Positions 13,101 through 25,600 of a stretch of DNA of 64,000 nucleotides are shown in pieces; position 1 is the stretch's first letter; each line of letters starts with the position of its first letter. The DNA comes from Sitta carolinensis. Taxonomy: Eukaryota; Chordata; Aves; Passeriformes; Sittidae. The notes below the pieces were generated by a model, which did not search any database, was not told the origin of the DNA, and saw only the letters and a list, made by a program, of their open reading frames with translations. Location: contig JAVUNC010000004.1 of NCBI GenBank assembly GCA_032173965.1, positions 61,853,501 to 61,917,500 on the forward strand, in the 5' to 3' direction. The position numbers and the translations under genes were made by a program.

Positions 13101-16100
13101 TGTAGAATTAGACCAAATAATTTTCTTCTCTTTCTGACTATTTTGATGACACTAATCAAAATCTGTGATGCTGGGGAAGGGAAGCGATGAAGAAATACTT
13201 ATTTGCATTTAATAGCTGAATGCTTGCAACAAATTCCAGTGTGATCATTGGCTTGTTTGTGAATGCCATAACACAGATTATGAAACTGCATTTGGTGGCA
13301 AGTGTAGCATGTACAGAAATTCCAGCTAGAAATGGATGTATTATGTTTGAATGTTTATGAGGCAAATAACAAATTTCCATCAACACTAACTAAATTTTTT
13401 ACTTTGCCTCTATCTTAAAATACAATTTTAAGTACAACAGTAATTAGTTGAGCACATTAACTTAATAAAAACTGAATAAAAATGGTATGTGAAATCCCTC
13501 ATTTCTGGACAATCAAATGAATCAATGGTGTAATCCACAAAGAAAATTATTTAAACAAGTGAATTGTGTTGGTATAGTTTCCTCTCCCACTTCCAGCCCC
13601 TCTTGTGTTCTACTACTGTGAGACTTTAAGTACATAAAATTTAGGTTTCAGCTACATCTTGCCACAAAGAAATATTAATTACATTAAAAACTCTAATTTC
13701 TTTTACATTTACAAGAATGAAGCACATATCTCCACACCGAATAAAACCAAAAGTTCACCGTTTGGAAATAAGCATGAATGTCTCCTCAAACACTTACTGC
13801 AATAAAGATGTAGGCAGTTACATTTTTGAGACTTGTTTTATTTTAGAATCTGGGTTTAATTTTTCCTTTCTTCTGTCCACTTCTCTGTGGAAATTCTTGT
13901 GTGAAATGTGCTTTCCATATAAAGTCCTTTTACTGGGTTCTGCAGAGCAGAGCTGGAAAAAACCATGACTATGAATAGTCACCCTAAATTTTCTATTATT
14001 CTATGTTTTGCATGTACATTAAGTTTGTAATTTAAATTGCATCTTCATGAACAATATCTGCTGTAGTTGTTTTTGTAATGACATATGATGAGCCTTTCAT
14101 TCTATTAGCAAGTCTAACAAGGGAATTAGGGTGGGAGGAGTTCTCGCAGACAAAGAAAAAACCTGCTTCATAATTTCAAACATGTCTGAGGTTACCAGGC
14201 GTCAAACACTGGAAAAAATGGCATCCAAAATGAAATTAGATCAGTCACGACACAGAGAAAATAAACAATTTGAGTTGCACTCAACAAAAAGATCAGATTT
14301 AGTATTTTTGAGAGTGGAGGGAGGTCCTCTAGTGACAAAAAATATCAAGCAGCTATCCTTATCAAAATGATCACTTCACTATACAGATGCTAAAGATTTC
14401 TCACTGCATGAAACATTTTCTTCAGGAATCAGGATGCACACAGAGTAGACATTAATGCATGTGCTCCGGTATTCTCCTGGGAAGCCCAAGGAGTCACATG
14501 ACAACTGCTTTGTGCCAAATCCCAGAAGATATTATTTACCGAGCCTTGAAATGTTATCAAGTGGTTGACAGGTCCTATGATAAATATATGTTTGGTCATA
14601 TGAACAAAACAAGCCTCTTCTGTGCTCTTGTACTTTTTGTCAAAGTTCCTAATTTTCTGAGTATTTTTAACCTAGCCACCCAGTGACACCCAGTCAGCAG
14701 GACCTTTTGTTTTAGAGTGATGATGAAGGAACCTACCACGATACAGACTGATAAAACACACTATCCTTGCAAAGGCCTTCTGCCATTTGATGCCAAAATT
14801 TTGAGAAACCACTTTAAATCCAAATCTGAAAAAAAAGTTTCAGAAAGAGTTTCAGAAAAATGTCAGAGATTATGAGACTAGAACCTCCACTCTGGAGAGC
14901 TATCAGCATACCACACGTGGATCCATTAATACCATTTTGCCATTGTTCTCGCTGCATTTTACTCAACAGCAAGCAAAGCTTTCTGAACACAGCAAACACT
15001 TATGTACCTGAGTACTCTTATTGCCTCACTAAGACCATTCAAATGGATGGAGTTACTCAGGCAAGTAAGTGTAGGATGAAGGACAGTTCTATGTGGTTTC
15101 TGTTACTAAAAGCTGTTGAGCTGAAGTGCAGCAGGTAAGAGTACCTGCATGCCTCTCTCACAAACACACATTTAGTATTGACACTGAATGAAGTATTTTT
15201 CCCAAGACTGTGCAGATAACTGACTTCAGCACAAAATAAATACTGCTGTTTTTTACAAAAACTTAGAGATTTCTGTATGGGCTTGTTCCTACAAACCTGG
15301 GTTCACACCAAGAGATATGGACTCTATGCTCAGCAGTGCCATAGCTTAACATTATGCTATACAGCTCAATCTTTGAAAAGCTTTCCATACTGCAAATTGA
15401 AAAGGCGTTTGCATTGAGAAGTATGCAGACTGTGAATATTCTTTTGGAAAGGAAAAAACATTTTCCCACTGGAAAACACTGGGAGAAATCAGGTCATCAC
15501 GATGTCTGCAATACCTTTTACAAAAATCCTATCTCCAGGTATTTTGGAAGATGGACCATTACTCAGGGCTTAGCAGAAGCCAGAAAAAACTTCCCAAAAG
15601 CCTTGACAAATAGAAATTTTAATTCTAGAATCACTTCAGTCTTGCAATCCAATCCACAAATTTATCAAGACATCTTAAAATAAATGCTTCATCATTAATA
15701 CCTTAAGCCATTCTGTACCCATGGCTAATAATTTTTTAATAAATAAAATTTTCATCATCTCAGTAGCTCTTCTTTGCATCTCGTACTGGTAACTTTCATC
15801 AACAATGATCAGAATCAAACCCAGTGCTCTAAGTGACAATGTACTTTTTGTACTGATACAATCTCATCCAATGCATATTAAATTCACATTATGATCAGCA
15901 TTGCTTCTGCTTCCAGTATCCTTATTTTTATTAAAAAAACCAGTCTTGTTAGAGCCCAAGTGAATTACATTATGTTTTGTGTTTTCAGTTTCACTCCATT
16001 CTAATCTTCTAGTTAAAATCACAGTTTTCCCCAGTTCTCTGCAGGTCATGCAATACTTCCTAACTTCATCTCATCCACAAATTACATCTGACTTAGATGG

Positions 16101-16501
16101 TGACCTCAACCTAAGTCACTGATACTTGAAACTTGAAAAGGATGTGTCCCTAGGCTGATCTCTCTCCATTTCCATTCTGAAAATAATTTAGAATTTACTG
16201 CAATCTTTTTTTCCACTAGCTTTAATCTGTTTTTCAATTCTCATGTTAATCTATTTCCATCCAAGTATTTTTAGATCCTTATGTCAAGCATTACTTCATT
16301 TTAAGTAAATTAAATTAATTGCATTTATTAATTTTCTAAAAACTCACAAACCACTCAGGGTGAGGGGAAGAATGAAATGGCAAGGAGGAAACATTCTATA
16401 TGCTATCATACCCATGTTTGAACTTCCAAGACTTTTGTTCACCATCTGAAGTAATCTCTTGCTTAGTCTTGTAAAATAGCAGGTCTGAAGTTGATCACAG
16501 T

Positions 16502-16543
16502 TGTTTTTTTTTTTTTTTTTCTGTTTGTTTTTTTGTTTTTTTT
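16502..16543. repeat. T-rich simple sequence
   Basis: A long T run is interrupted by CTG, G and G. No attached retrocopy was recognised. Confidence 0.8.
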
Positions 16544-16821
16544 TAATACAATTGTTTAATTCATTAAAGGTTCTTATTACTGCATTTATACTTATTTCGG
16601 TATTGTAGAATGGAGGTTATTTTGGACCTCTGATAAATTCAACATTTTAAGATTTGCATTAGATGCTACTACTTTATATATTCCTGCCTGATATTTATAG
16701 TCTATAAATTCCTGTCATTTACAAGTACAATGTTTCTATATTTCATATCTTCTAAATTTTCTCATTTCTGCCCACTGTTCTGTAAATTATCCTATCAATT
16801 TTTTTTCCGTTTCTTTTTAAA

Positions 16822-16940
16822 GTGGGTTGACTTTGGTGGGACACCAGGTGCCCACCAAGCCATTGTATCATTCCCCTTCCCAGCAAGACAGGGGAGAGAG
16901 AACAAGATGGAAAACAACTAGTGGGTTGAAATAAGGCAAA
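16822..16940. repeat. Probable interspersed repeat fragment, family unresolved
   Basis: A GC-richer block in AT-rich DNA begins GTGGGTTGACTTTGGTGGGA, contains a CAGGTGCCCACCAAGCC stretch and a CAGGGGAGAGAGAACAAGA stretch, and ends in an A-rich run. From memory this looks like a widespread avian repeat, perhaps derived from an endogenous retrovirus, but I cannot name the family. A short minus-strand frame crosses it and has no recognised match. Confidence 0.4.
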
Positions 16941-17414
16941 CAAAAAAAAAAAAACAAAAACACAAAAAAACCAAACTTTCTCTGCCTCTTCTAAAAATTC
17001 TATTTATTTGGGGAACTTACTACAATGATCAGCCCTTCTCTCATTACTTGTCAGAATTACAAAAATCCTGACTATATTAATAAGTGTTAAATCTAAATAA
17101 TCCCATTTTACAGATGGCCTAATTGAGGCAAAGGAAAGTTTACAATTGCACCAACTCCTTAGCTGGAGGTCTCCAAACTTCTACAGATTAGTTTGCTGGG
17201 CTCTGACTTGCGAAATAGCCCTAAGTAGAGTTAATTTCCACATATCCTTCTTTAGATGTTGCAGTCATACTGCTGCCAAAGAGACTCTGAAGCTCTTCAA
17301 AGAAGGGAAGTACAATCACTACCTCTTTCTTTACAGCATGTACCAGCTAAAACCCAAGCTAGGTAATATTCGCAAATTACCCGAAAATGCCTAAACATGC
17401 AGGCTGTCACTCAG

Positions 17415-17472
17415 ACTTAGCATTGTATTAAACTGCAGCAATCACACTTAGCATTGTATTAAACTACAGCAA
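17415..17472. repeat. Tandem duplication, period 31 bp
   Basis: ACTTAGCATTGTATTAAACT occurs at 17415 and again at 17446, followed in each copy by (G/A)CAGCAA. One mismatch separates the copies over about 27 bp, so this is a recent local duplication. Confidence 0.9.
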
Positions 17473-20214
17473 CCTTCTCCCAGCTATGGGAACGCCACAG
17501 ATTGAATACAGACACTGAAAATGGGGAGGCAAATCAAAACAGGAAGGAAAGCACAAAATCAGTAGATAGCATTTTAAGGCAAACAGATCTCTCTAGTTCT
17601 CTGCAGATACCAGGCAGTTACTTATGCAATCTCCCAAGTTCTCCAAAAGGGCACATCAAGTCAGTTTTAATTACTTATTAAATATGACATATTTAATAAT
17701 CACAGATTCTTAGGATGGGAGGATCAACTCTCCATTTTCAGAATGCCGTCAACTTGTAATTTCTTTGCTTCCCTTTTATAGCTAGTCATAAGTTTCTGCT
17801 ATCATTTTGTCAACAAGGTTAACTTTCTCCTTGTTGTAACTCACATTTGTTCCAGTCTGCATTTAAATAAAGTTACGGTTTTTTTCCCTGTCATTCTAGT
17901 ACTCCTTTCCACCTCTCCTATCCCTCTGTAATCTTCTGCCTTAAGATCCAGCATTTTTTCTCATCACTTTCAAGGTTCTAAAGAAATAAGACAACTCTAA
18001 CCTCATTGCAGTCACTGTCCTGCTCCCATTCCATGTGGGATTTTAAGTATTTCTTCTACAATCACTACTGTGCCCCCTCTCATTCTTTGGAGAATGCAAT
18101 TTCTTTTTCTCCCCTGGCATATGTCTTCCCTCTCTCAAGTTTGTTTTCAATGCTCTTATAAATAAGTTTCCTATTCTGAGATCATTTAGGGCATTACAAC
18201 AGTGTCTATAATCAGACTGTTCCAATACCCTTGTAAGCCAAGGAGAGCTCTGCTGGCAGCACTAATGCTCTTTTTTTGATTGATAGTGAAATATCTAATG
18301 GAAATTCATGTTTTGTCCAGTTCTCTTGTTACTACAACTGTGCATTGAAAGGTGATGATGCAGTAAGAAAAAAGTATTGCTCCTTTTCCCAACAAACTTG
18401 GTTAAAATTCCAATGTTTAAAAATAGGAGGTACTGAGGTGATTGTGAAAAACAGTTGCTGTCAGTACCAGGACACATTGGTGGCTTAGAAACTTGGCATC
18501 AAAGTCTAGGTTTTCCTAGTTCAGATATCCTGGCTCAGGCTCTAATTCCATAAAACCGCACGACAAAGGATATTGTAAAAGTACGCAAGAATTACACTTT
18601 ATGAGCATGGGCACTTTCCAATCTCAATCAAAACATTAGCACAAAGACTTTACAATAACAGAAACCACATTTGATCTTTTGTAAATTTAACTTCCTCTCA
18701 ATTTGTGTTCTCATTCTTTTTGTACTGGGCTCCAATTTTACAGCTGACATGAAAAAGAAAGCCAAAGACCATTCATTTGGAATACCACACAATTAAACGC
18801 TAACTTTTGGCCCTATGCTAGTACATTTAAATCCTCATATTAATAACATTTGTCAGCAGTATCTATGTATTTGTATCTTACATTTCCCAATACTTGTAAA
18901 CAAGATAGTAATTATTTTTTAAAAGGCATTCCTATACCTCACCATTTAATTTACAGGCATTACATTATACGTGTGCTGATGTGTCTGCAGACAAACCACC
19001 TCCACCCCCCCAATTCTGCTTCAGAGGCAGGAAGTTTCTCTGCTGCTACTTTCTCACAGGTCAGTATTATATAGTCTCAAAGATTGCTGTTACAATCACA
19101 TTCTGGAATGCAATCATACTTAAGTCTGTGCTTCTGAAACTTCATTTACAAAGGGCACTATTAAGTATTCCACCTGAAATTACTTCAAAAATTTGAGAAC
19201 ACTACCTCCAGTATTAGTAAATCCATTTCACTTGAAAAAAATCTTCACTGCTTCATAAAGGATTAACTCCTCTGCAATATATTTTTTAAAGACTTCTGTA
19301 GGAATCCTGAAGTAAAATATGGAACTTTCCCTGGAGAGAAATGAAAATACAAAGAACTGCAAAAACCTAAGGCCTTTTAACTAACAAACACTGAACAGAT
19401 TGACTAATTCTAGCTTATACAAGTAGCAAAACTGAACATGGAACAGCTGATAAAAATCTGACAGGTGCCTCCTTCTCCTTTCTTAAGGAACACTTAGAAG
19501 ATTGAGAACACAACCCAAAGCAGAATGGCCAAGAAACATGTAGGTGGCAGTCTGACTGAAAAGGAGAGCTGTTAACTGCAGCATGGAACAAAATCAGCCC
19601 TCTCCTTTATTTAATACTGTACTTGTTTGTGTGGGGAAGCAGTTGGGAGAAGCTATGTGTTGATATTTTATCACCCAGAAGGGCTGCAAAATTAATCAGT
19701 CAACATTTAAAAGCTCACACAACATTCAACAATGGAGCCATAAATTTCAGTGCTTGTCTCAAATTCCAATTTGGAATAGTTATATGCCTATGTACCTACA
19801 TTCTCCTGACATTTTCAAATATGTACACTTTTTGAACTGTTCTGCAACACTGGTTTTTACTTTTGGGCTATCTGCTGTATTTAAAGCTGTCCCAGAGGTT
19901 ATACTTAATGGAATGGAAATGCTTCACTATAATTTATTTTAGGCATCGATTTAGATGATAAATATTCAGTCTGTTACATAAAAAATCTGCAGCTTAAATA
20001 AGGGGTTTAAAACATGGTTTTATGAGCTGTTACAAAACTTCTCAAGAAATAAATGATGACAGCAAAATAATTTTATGCAAAATAAATTCAATAGGCTATG
20101 TCAGGTATTGTGATCTGAAGGCTGGTATTAGGATATGTTCCATTTTACATAAAATTTTATATAATGTATCTTCTAAAGACTAATTTATTTTCAGAAAGTA
20201 TGTCTTGCTATACA

Positions 20215-20243
20215 TTTAAGAATTTCTCTAAGAAATTCTTAAA
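20215..20243. repeat. Perfect inverted repeat, 13-bp arms and 3-nt loop
   Basis: The left arm TTTAAGAATTTCT (20215-20227) and the right arm AGAAATTCTTAAA (20231-20243) are exact reverse complements around CTA. It lies about 2.2 kb beyond the VTA1 stop, possibly within a long 3' UTR form. It is too short for a canonical microRNA precursor. Confidence 0.9.
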
Positions 20244-21599
20244 CTTTCATATTAGCATTTTTATCTCCGTTCAGGAATGCTTACTTTAATTTCTTTCTAG
20301 GCAGAAGAAAGTTAACAAATGTGCAAATGATCATTCAAACAAATTGCTTATGACTTGCATTCCTTATCACTTTTTTACTGATGATTCCCTGGTTTCCTAG
20401 AGGAACCAAGAGGAACAGTATAATCATGGCCAACAGAAAATATTTTATACACTTAAAGAAATACTTAAAATTTCATTTTCAAGCATAGTTACATATTCCA
20501 TTTCAGATCAATCACAAAAAACTCCAACAACTTCAATTTAAAAGCCTCAAATCAATACAACATTATATCACAGATTACTTATTTTTGCATGTAACAGAAA
20601 AGCCCCAAAGTTATTTTTATTATTTTATAAATACGAATAGGAAAATGGAATTTCTTCCTACAAGTTCTGGGGACTGAAGCTAGTTTTAAAAAATAGTATT
20701 ATGATCCTGAAATTCAAGAAACTTCTGACTTTTTATAATAATGCTGTATATACTTTATAGCAATGTTACAGTGCAAACCAACAATTATATAAGTCAAATA
20801 CTCTGCAGCAATTCAGTTTGATACTGAAGTGAGAGATCTATCTCACATGACACACTGTACAAAATACAGACTTACTGCTCAGGTCTGTACAGCATTACTG
20901 TCAAAAAGTGTCAGATGGCTTTATTCTAAATTTCCCCAAATAATTAAAATCTAACTCAAGTCACTGTCCAGATTAGCATGCTATACCATATCAGAAAGCA
21001 ATACAAAAAACATGATATTTTACCTATTAAATCTCTCAGTCAACTAAAGTGCTTGAGCTACATTTTTAAGTTCCATATTACCTGCTTCAAATATGCTGTC
21101 AAAGACACTACACACTTTAAAGGATACAGCAAGCTAAACTTTAATGCATACTTAAGTTTGGTTTTCTTTTTGCCATCTTTTTGCTTTGAATATGAGACTT
21201 ATTTTAGTCACTCCAAAGCAGTGCAGCTATAAGAAACGTGGATTTGATCCGGCAGCTTGGAAAGACAGAGAGATCCGATAAAATGTCATTAAAATTATTA
21301 CATATACCAGACATGCTTTATGGTGTACTCAATTATTATGGCACGCCAGTTAAAAGACTGAGAATTCTTTCTTTTAAACAGCCTGGAGGGAATTTTTAAC
21401 AATCAAGAGCTCTATAATTGCAATGGTAAACCTCATAAAGACTCAAAATTCAGTTTCCAAGGTATTTTAATTAAATCCCAAGTCCAAAAAGTCTTCACAA
21501 CAAAGCAGACAGGAAAAATATTAGTTGGAAATACAAGGCTCTATGACACTAATACCAGAGACAAACCTACAGTGTTTTAATGGCTGAAGAACAAGCTTT

Positions 21600-22455
21600 T
21601 TTCCAGCCCCTTAAAAAGATGCAACAGTTTTATTCTTTCAGCAAGTCTTCCTGAAAGTTCAATTTACTTAGAATCTCTGCCTCCAGTTTTGGGATCGTTG
21701 TTGATAAATATTAGTATTTTCTCTTAATTACCCATACATATACAAAATTGTAAGTGTTCATACAGAAGGAACAAGAACCAATAATCAAGAATACATGTAG
21801 TAGTCCATACACCTGTGGGGCTTAGATTGGAACATCATCAAAATTATTCCCTCTGAAGTATCAAGAGATGTTTTTTCCAGCACATTTTCAGATGCAATAC
21901 AAAGGTCCTCAAGACTCCCTCAACTTAGACTTATGTCTCAAATAATACAAATACTGAAATAATTTATGTATAGGAAAGTCCTTGCCAGTGTGGAACTGTC
22001 AGCCTTACCACATGCTCTCATTTCAGGAGGAAAGCACTAATCTTAGTTACCATTTTAAAGCTATTATACCTATTAAATAATTGTTTGCAATAATAAAACA
22101 AGAGAAAGAGTTTTAACAGAACATCCTAATTATCAAGTTTTTTACAGTCAGCATTTTCCAATTCTGATAATCCTAATATTGCAAGATGAATTCTAATTCA
22201 GGTGGTGTTCACAGTACTTTCTTCAATATTTTGCATACATCAAGCCACTGCATTCATGTTTCAGGCTCCACTGTCTGTAAAATGAAAACAGAGATTCCTA
22301 CAGTACCATCAACTGCTAATCTGACACTGAAACAGTGGTTTCATTGTCATGACTGATGGGATTGAGAATTTCTGTGGAACTCCACTTCCCTAACAGGTAC
22401 GGTAATAAACTCTTAGTTCTTTAGGTGGAAGTCATGAATCTGCTGGATTAAAGCT
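21600..22455 (-). other. VTA1: VTA1 3' UTR, minimum proposed extent
   Basis: The stretch directly downstream of the VTA1 stop is AT-rich and free of recognisable repeats, and it must begin with the 3' UTR. Reading down the minus strand, the first canonical AATAAA lies at 21633-21628, which would put cleavage near 21600-21615. Later AATAAA hexamers lie at 20925-20920, 20621-20616 and 19938-19933, so longer 3' UTR forms are possible. The end point is an inference; RNA-seq or poly(A)-site data would settle it. Confidence 0.5.
21628..21633 (-). terminator. Candidate VTA1 polyadenylation signal AATAAA
   Basis: This is the first canonical AATAAA on the minus strand below the stop codon, about 820 nt into the 3' UTR. 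Weaker alternatives by position are at 20920-20925, 20616-20621 and 19933-19938. Nothing in the sequence proves which one is used. Confidence 0.4.
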
Positions 22456-22601
22456 TCATTCTCTGCCTGTAATGAGTAACTTGAGGGCCTTCTGTAGATT
22501 CTGCACAGCAGTGCTCACATCTTCATACTGCAATGCACTGCCAGCATATTTGCAATATTTTTGAGCTCTGGCAAAGTCCTCTGGAGTCAAGCGGACTTCT
22601 C
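22456..22601 (-). CDS. VTA1: VTA1 coding exon 8 (residues 265-312 and stop), VSL domain
   Basis: The 146-nt coding part of the last exon has the acceptor TTTTTGCAG before 22601. It encodes GEVRLTPEDFARAQKYCKYA, GSALQYEDVSTAVQNLQKAL and KLLITGRE, then TGA at 22458-22456. This is the complete C-terminal Vta1/SBP1/LIP5 domain, a helical hairpin that dimerises and docks on the VPS4 beta domain. It is almost identical to the human tail, which ends LLTTGRE. Confidence 0.98.
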
Positions 22602-25600
22602 CTGCAAAAACATAAGCATTACAAAGTTACTATGAAGGAAATCTGACTTAAGCTTTCTTTCTTGCCATTTTTGTGTTTTACTTATGTTTGGGGTAATATT
22701 ATGAAAACCAGACTAATATTTGTGGTTGTATTACAAAGACCAAGCTAGAGTGTTTCTTCTATTCTGCTATTTTCTTTCCATTCATATAAAGCTGAACTTC
22801 TTTGCTATTGAAAAATGTGAGGATCTTTCTAAACACTACTATTTTCATGACCCCAGTGCCTTTCAAAAGTAAGGCAATACCTTTGAGAAAGATCTGCTCT
22901 TCATCTAAGACAGCAAAGGAGAGCTTTTACATGACATTAAGTTAGCTGTAATCATGTTACAACCTGCAAGAAACAAGGACAGTGCTTTTTGTGTTTACAG
23001 CATAATTACTCTGCTTTTTTCAGGAATAATACACAGTTAGAAACTGTTCCTTCTCAACTGGAATAACTTCTCAGAACGTAGAAGCATTTCTCACTGGCAT
23101 GTTTTCACACATTTTATGCTTCTGTTTTTCCAAATGATTTTTATGTTTCCAATTTTATGTAAGACGACTGAAAACAAGACTGAGGTAATGAAATATGCCC
23201 ATTTTTGTAACACTGAAGAACACTAGCAAAAAGTAGTGTTAATATAGTATAAACCAACTGTTACTTATTAATCAAAGTATTTTCTTGATGTAAGTTAAAA
23301 TTTAAGGAATTCTGTGGCACTCAAAAACATGCATTCAGTCTTGGAGAAGGCATAGTAGGGACATATGCCCTTACTGGCAGAAGATTTTACATGTGAATAG
23401 TATCACTGATGTGGGTGTAAAATAAAGCACAGCTGTGTTACTGTACCTCCTTCTACCCACAAATTCACTAGGAGTTTTAAGGCTAATCTCATGCTACTCC
23501 AATAATATATGAACAAATTATAAAATCTTTACGCAGGTTCTTTCAAAACAACTTATCTTGTAAATAATACATTTTTATGGGTATGGATAAATAATTATAT
23601 AAAACACTAAAGACTATGCATATATTTAATAATTTCCCACACAGTATGGTGTAAGCAATGACTAGGTTTCACAGATTAAGAGAAAATGCTCTTTTAAATG
23701 CACCATACATTTTACATAAAATTTAGTTAAAGATTTAACTCTCTAAGTACATTTAAGCAACTACATTAATATATTTAAAGCCATTTTTTACAGCATGATT
23801 TCTGTTAGCTGGATCCTTTCTTTCAAAATCGGACTGTTAGCAATACTGTGAAAATAAGGTTGCTAAATAACCTCTATTCTTATCAAAAAAATGTCTATTA
23901 TATTTGCTTTTCCTTCTCCCAATCTTACCATTTAAGAACAGTTTTTGAACAAATAAAGAAAACCTGGGAATATTAAAAACTAGACTGGTCTGCTGGTTTT
24001 CAAAACAACCCTACCCAAATGAAAAGCAGAAAGGTAAGCACTCTGATGATTAATTTTATGAATTTTTAAAATATACTCTAGAACTCTACTTATTTTCCTT
24101 CCAATAAATAAATATAACCATTGGGTGACATAAAAACTTGGTGGGCTCATTATCATTGCAATGTACGTTAATTTTGGGCTTAATAAGGGAAGCCACATTA
24201 AATCTCTTAAAATACATGTGAGGAAATACACACAAGGGAGTGCATAAACACAGGCATACACCTCGGGTATTTTGGAACGTCAATACAGGCACAGACTAAA
24301 AGCAGCTGGGGTCAATCTGCGACCACATTACTGAACATCTTTAAGAAATTAAAAAGACCAAGCTCTCCTCAAAGTAGCTTTATGCTATGATGCCAAAAGA
24401 AACTAAAAAATCATTCTTTAAAAACTGGCCAAGGCATCAGTCCAGTATTCAACTAATTTATTGGAAGCAAGCCTAAATTCACCCGTCTAATCTTATTTTT
24501 ACAGTATGAGCTCTATTAATGTTTTGCTGGCATAAAGCCTTATTTATTATGAAATCTACCTCAGATGCTATTATGACATAACTTGAGGGAAGAAAATTAT
24601 TAATTTTAAATGTATAAACCAAAGTTTATACAGAAGAGGGTTGATCTTTTGATGTGCTCAGTAGCCTGAGCTCCTATTGAAGTCAACACCTCACAATGGA
24701 AAAGCAAAATAGAAACAAAGCAGCTCAAACTTAACTGTAATGACTGTACTTACATCAAAGGTATAATGACAAAAGTTAGTAACCGACTTCAATTTACGTG
24801 TCCTAAGGGTTAAGCAGGCTTGGAGGAAAGGCCCTGGGGGCCCTGGTGGACACGGATTTGCCCCTGAGCCAACAATCTGCCCTTTCGGCAGAGAGTGACA
24901 CTGGCATCCTGGGCTGCATTAGGAAGAGCACTGCCAGCAGGTGCCTGGAAGTGACCCTGTCCCTTTCAGCCACACCTGGAGTGCCGTGTCCAGGTCAGGG
25001 CTCCTCAGCACAACAGAGATGGACTGACATCCTGGAGACAGTCCAGCAAAGGGCCACAAAGATGACCAAGGGAATGGAGCACCTCTCATACGAGAAGCGG
25101 CCAAGAAAGCTGGGACTGCTCAGCCTAGAGAAGAGAGAGCTCAGGGGGATCTTTTATCCAGAATATAAACACCTGAAGGGAGGGCATTAAAAGGACAGAC
25201 AGGCTCTTTTTTCAGTCATGCCTAGAGACAAGACCAGAGGCTGAAACACAGGAGGGTCCTGTCTGAACATCAAGAAACAGTTTTAATCTCAGGGTGACCA
25301 AGCTATGGGACAGGTTGCCCAGAGATGTCTCTGTCCCTGGAGAGACTCAAAACCTATTTTCTGAATTAGCAATGACATTTCTTCTCAAAGTTCTTCAGTG
25401 TAGGAAATTAAACCACAGGGAAAATGAAAGAGCAGGGGGAGACACAAAGGACATGGTTGTGAGTGACTGGTGATGATCCTTCCTTAAGGAGAGGGGATGG
25501 TCCAGACCACCCCCTGAAGTCTTTTCCAACCTCAGACACCTAGTGATTTTTGGCTCCAAAAAAGCCCAACAACACTGATATGAAAGGTACACTGTATTTA

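Larger units (their letters stand above)
9022..16821. other. Intergenic, no gene recognised
   Basis: AT-rich DNA with a CR1 scrap at 10119-10180. I looked for signal-peptide or CUB-domain exons of ADGRG6, the gene expected beyond VTA1 from human gene order, and saw none. Confidence 0.65.
16941..21599. other. Intergenic or extended 3' UTR, no coding sequence recognised
   Basis: Contains the 31-bp period duplication, the 13-bp inverted repeat and further minus-strand AATAAA hexamers. If VTA1 uses a distal poly(A) site, the right part would be 3' UTR. No exon was recognised. Confidence 0.6.

Noticed and set aside
1..22400. Possible 5' exons of ADGRG6, the downstream neighbour of VTA1 in human
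   Set aside because: No minus-strand frame showed the signal peptide or CUB-domain sequence expected for it. The gene probably starts beyond the left edge.
24846..25190. A 114-codon plus-strand frame
   Set aside because: It is a surviving piece of CR1 ORF2, 5'-truncated and without catalytic motifs, so it is listed under the CR1 element and not as a gene.
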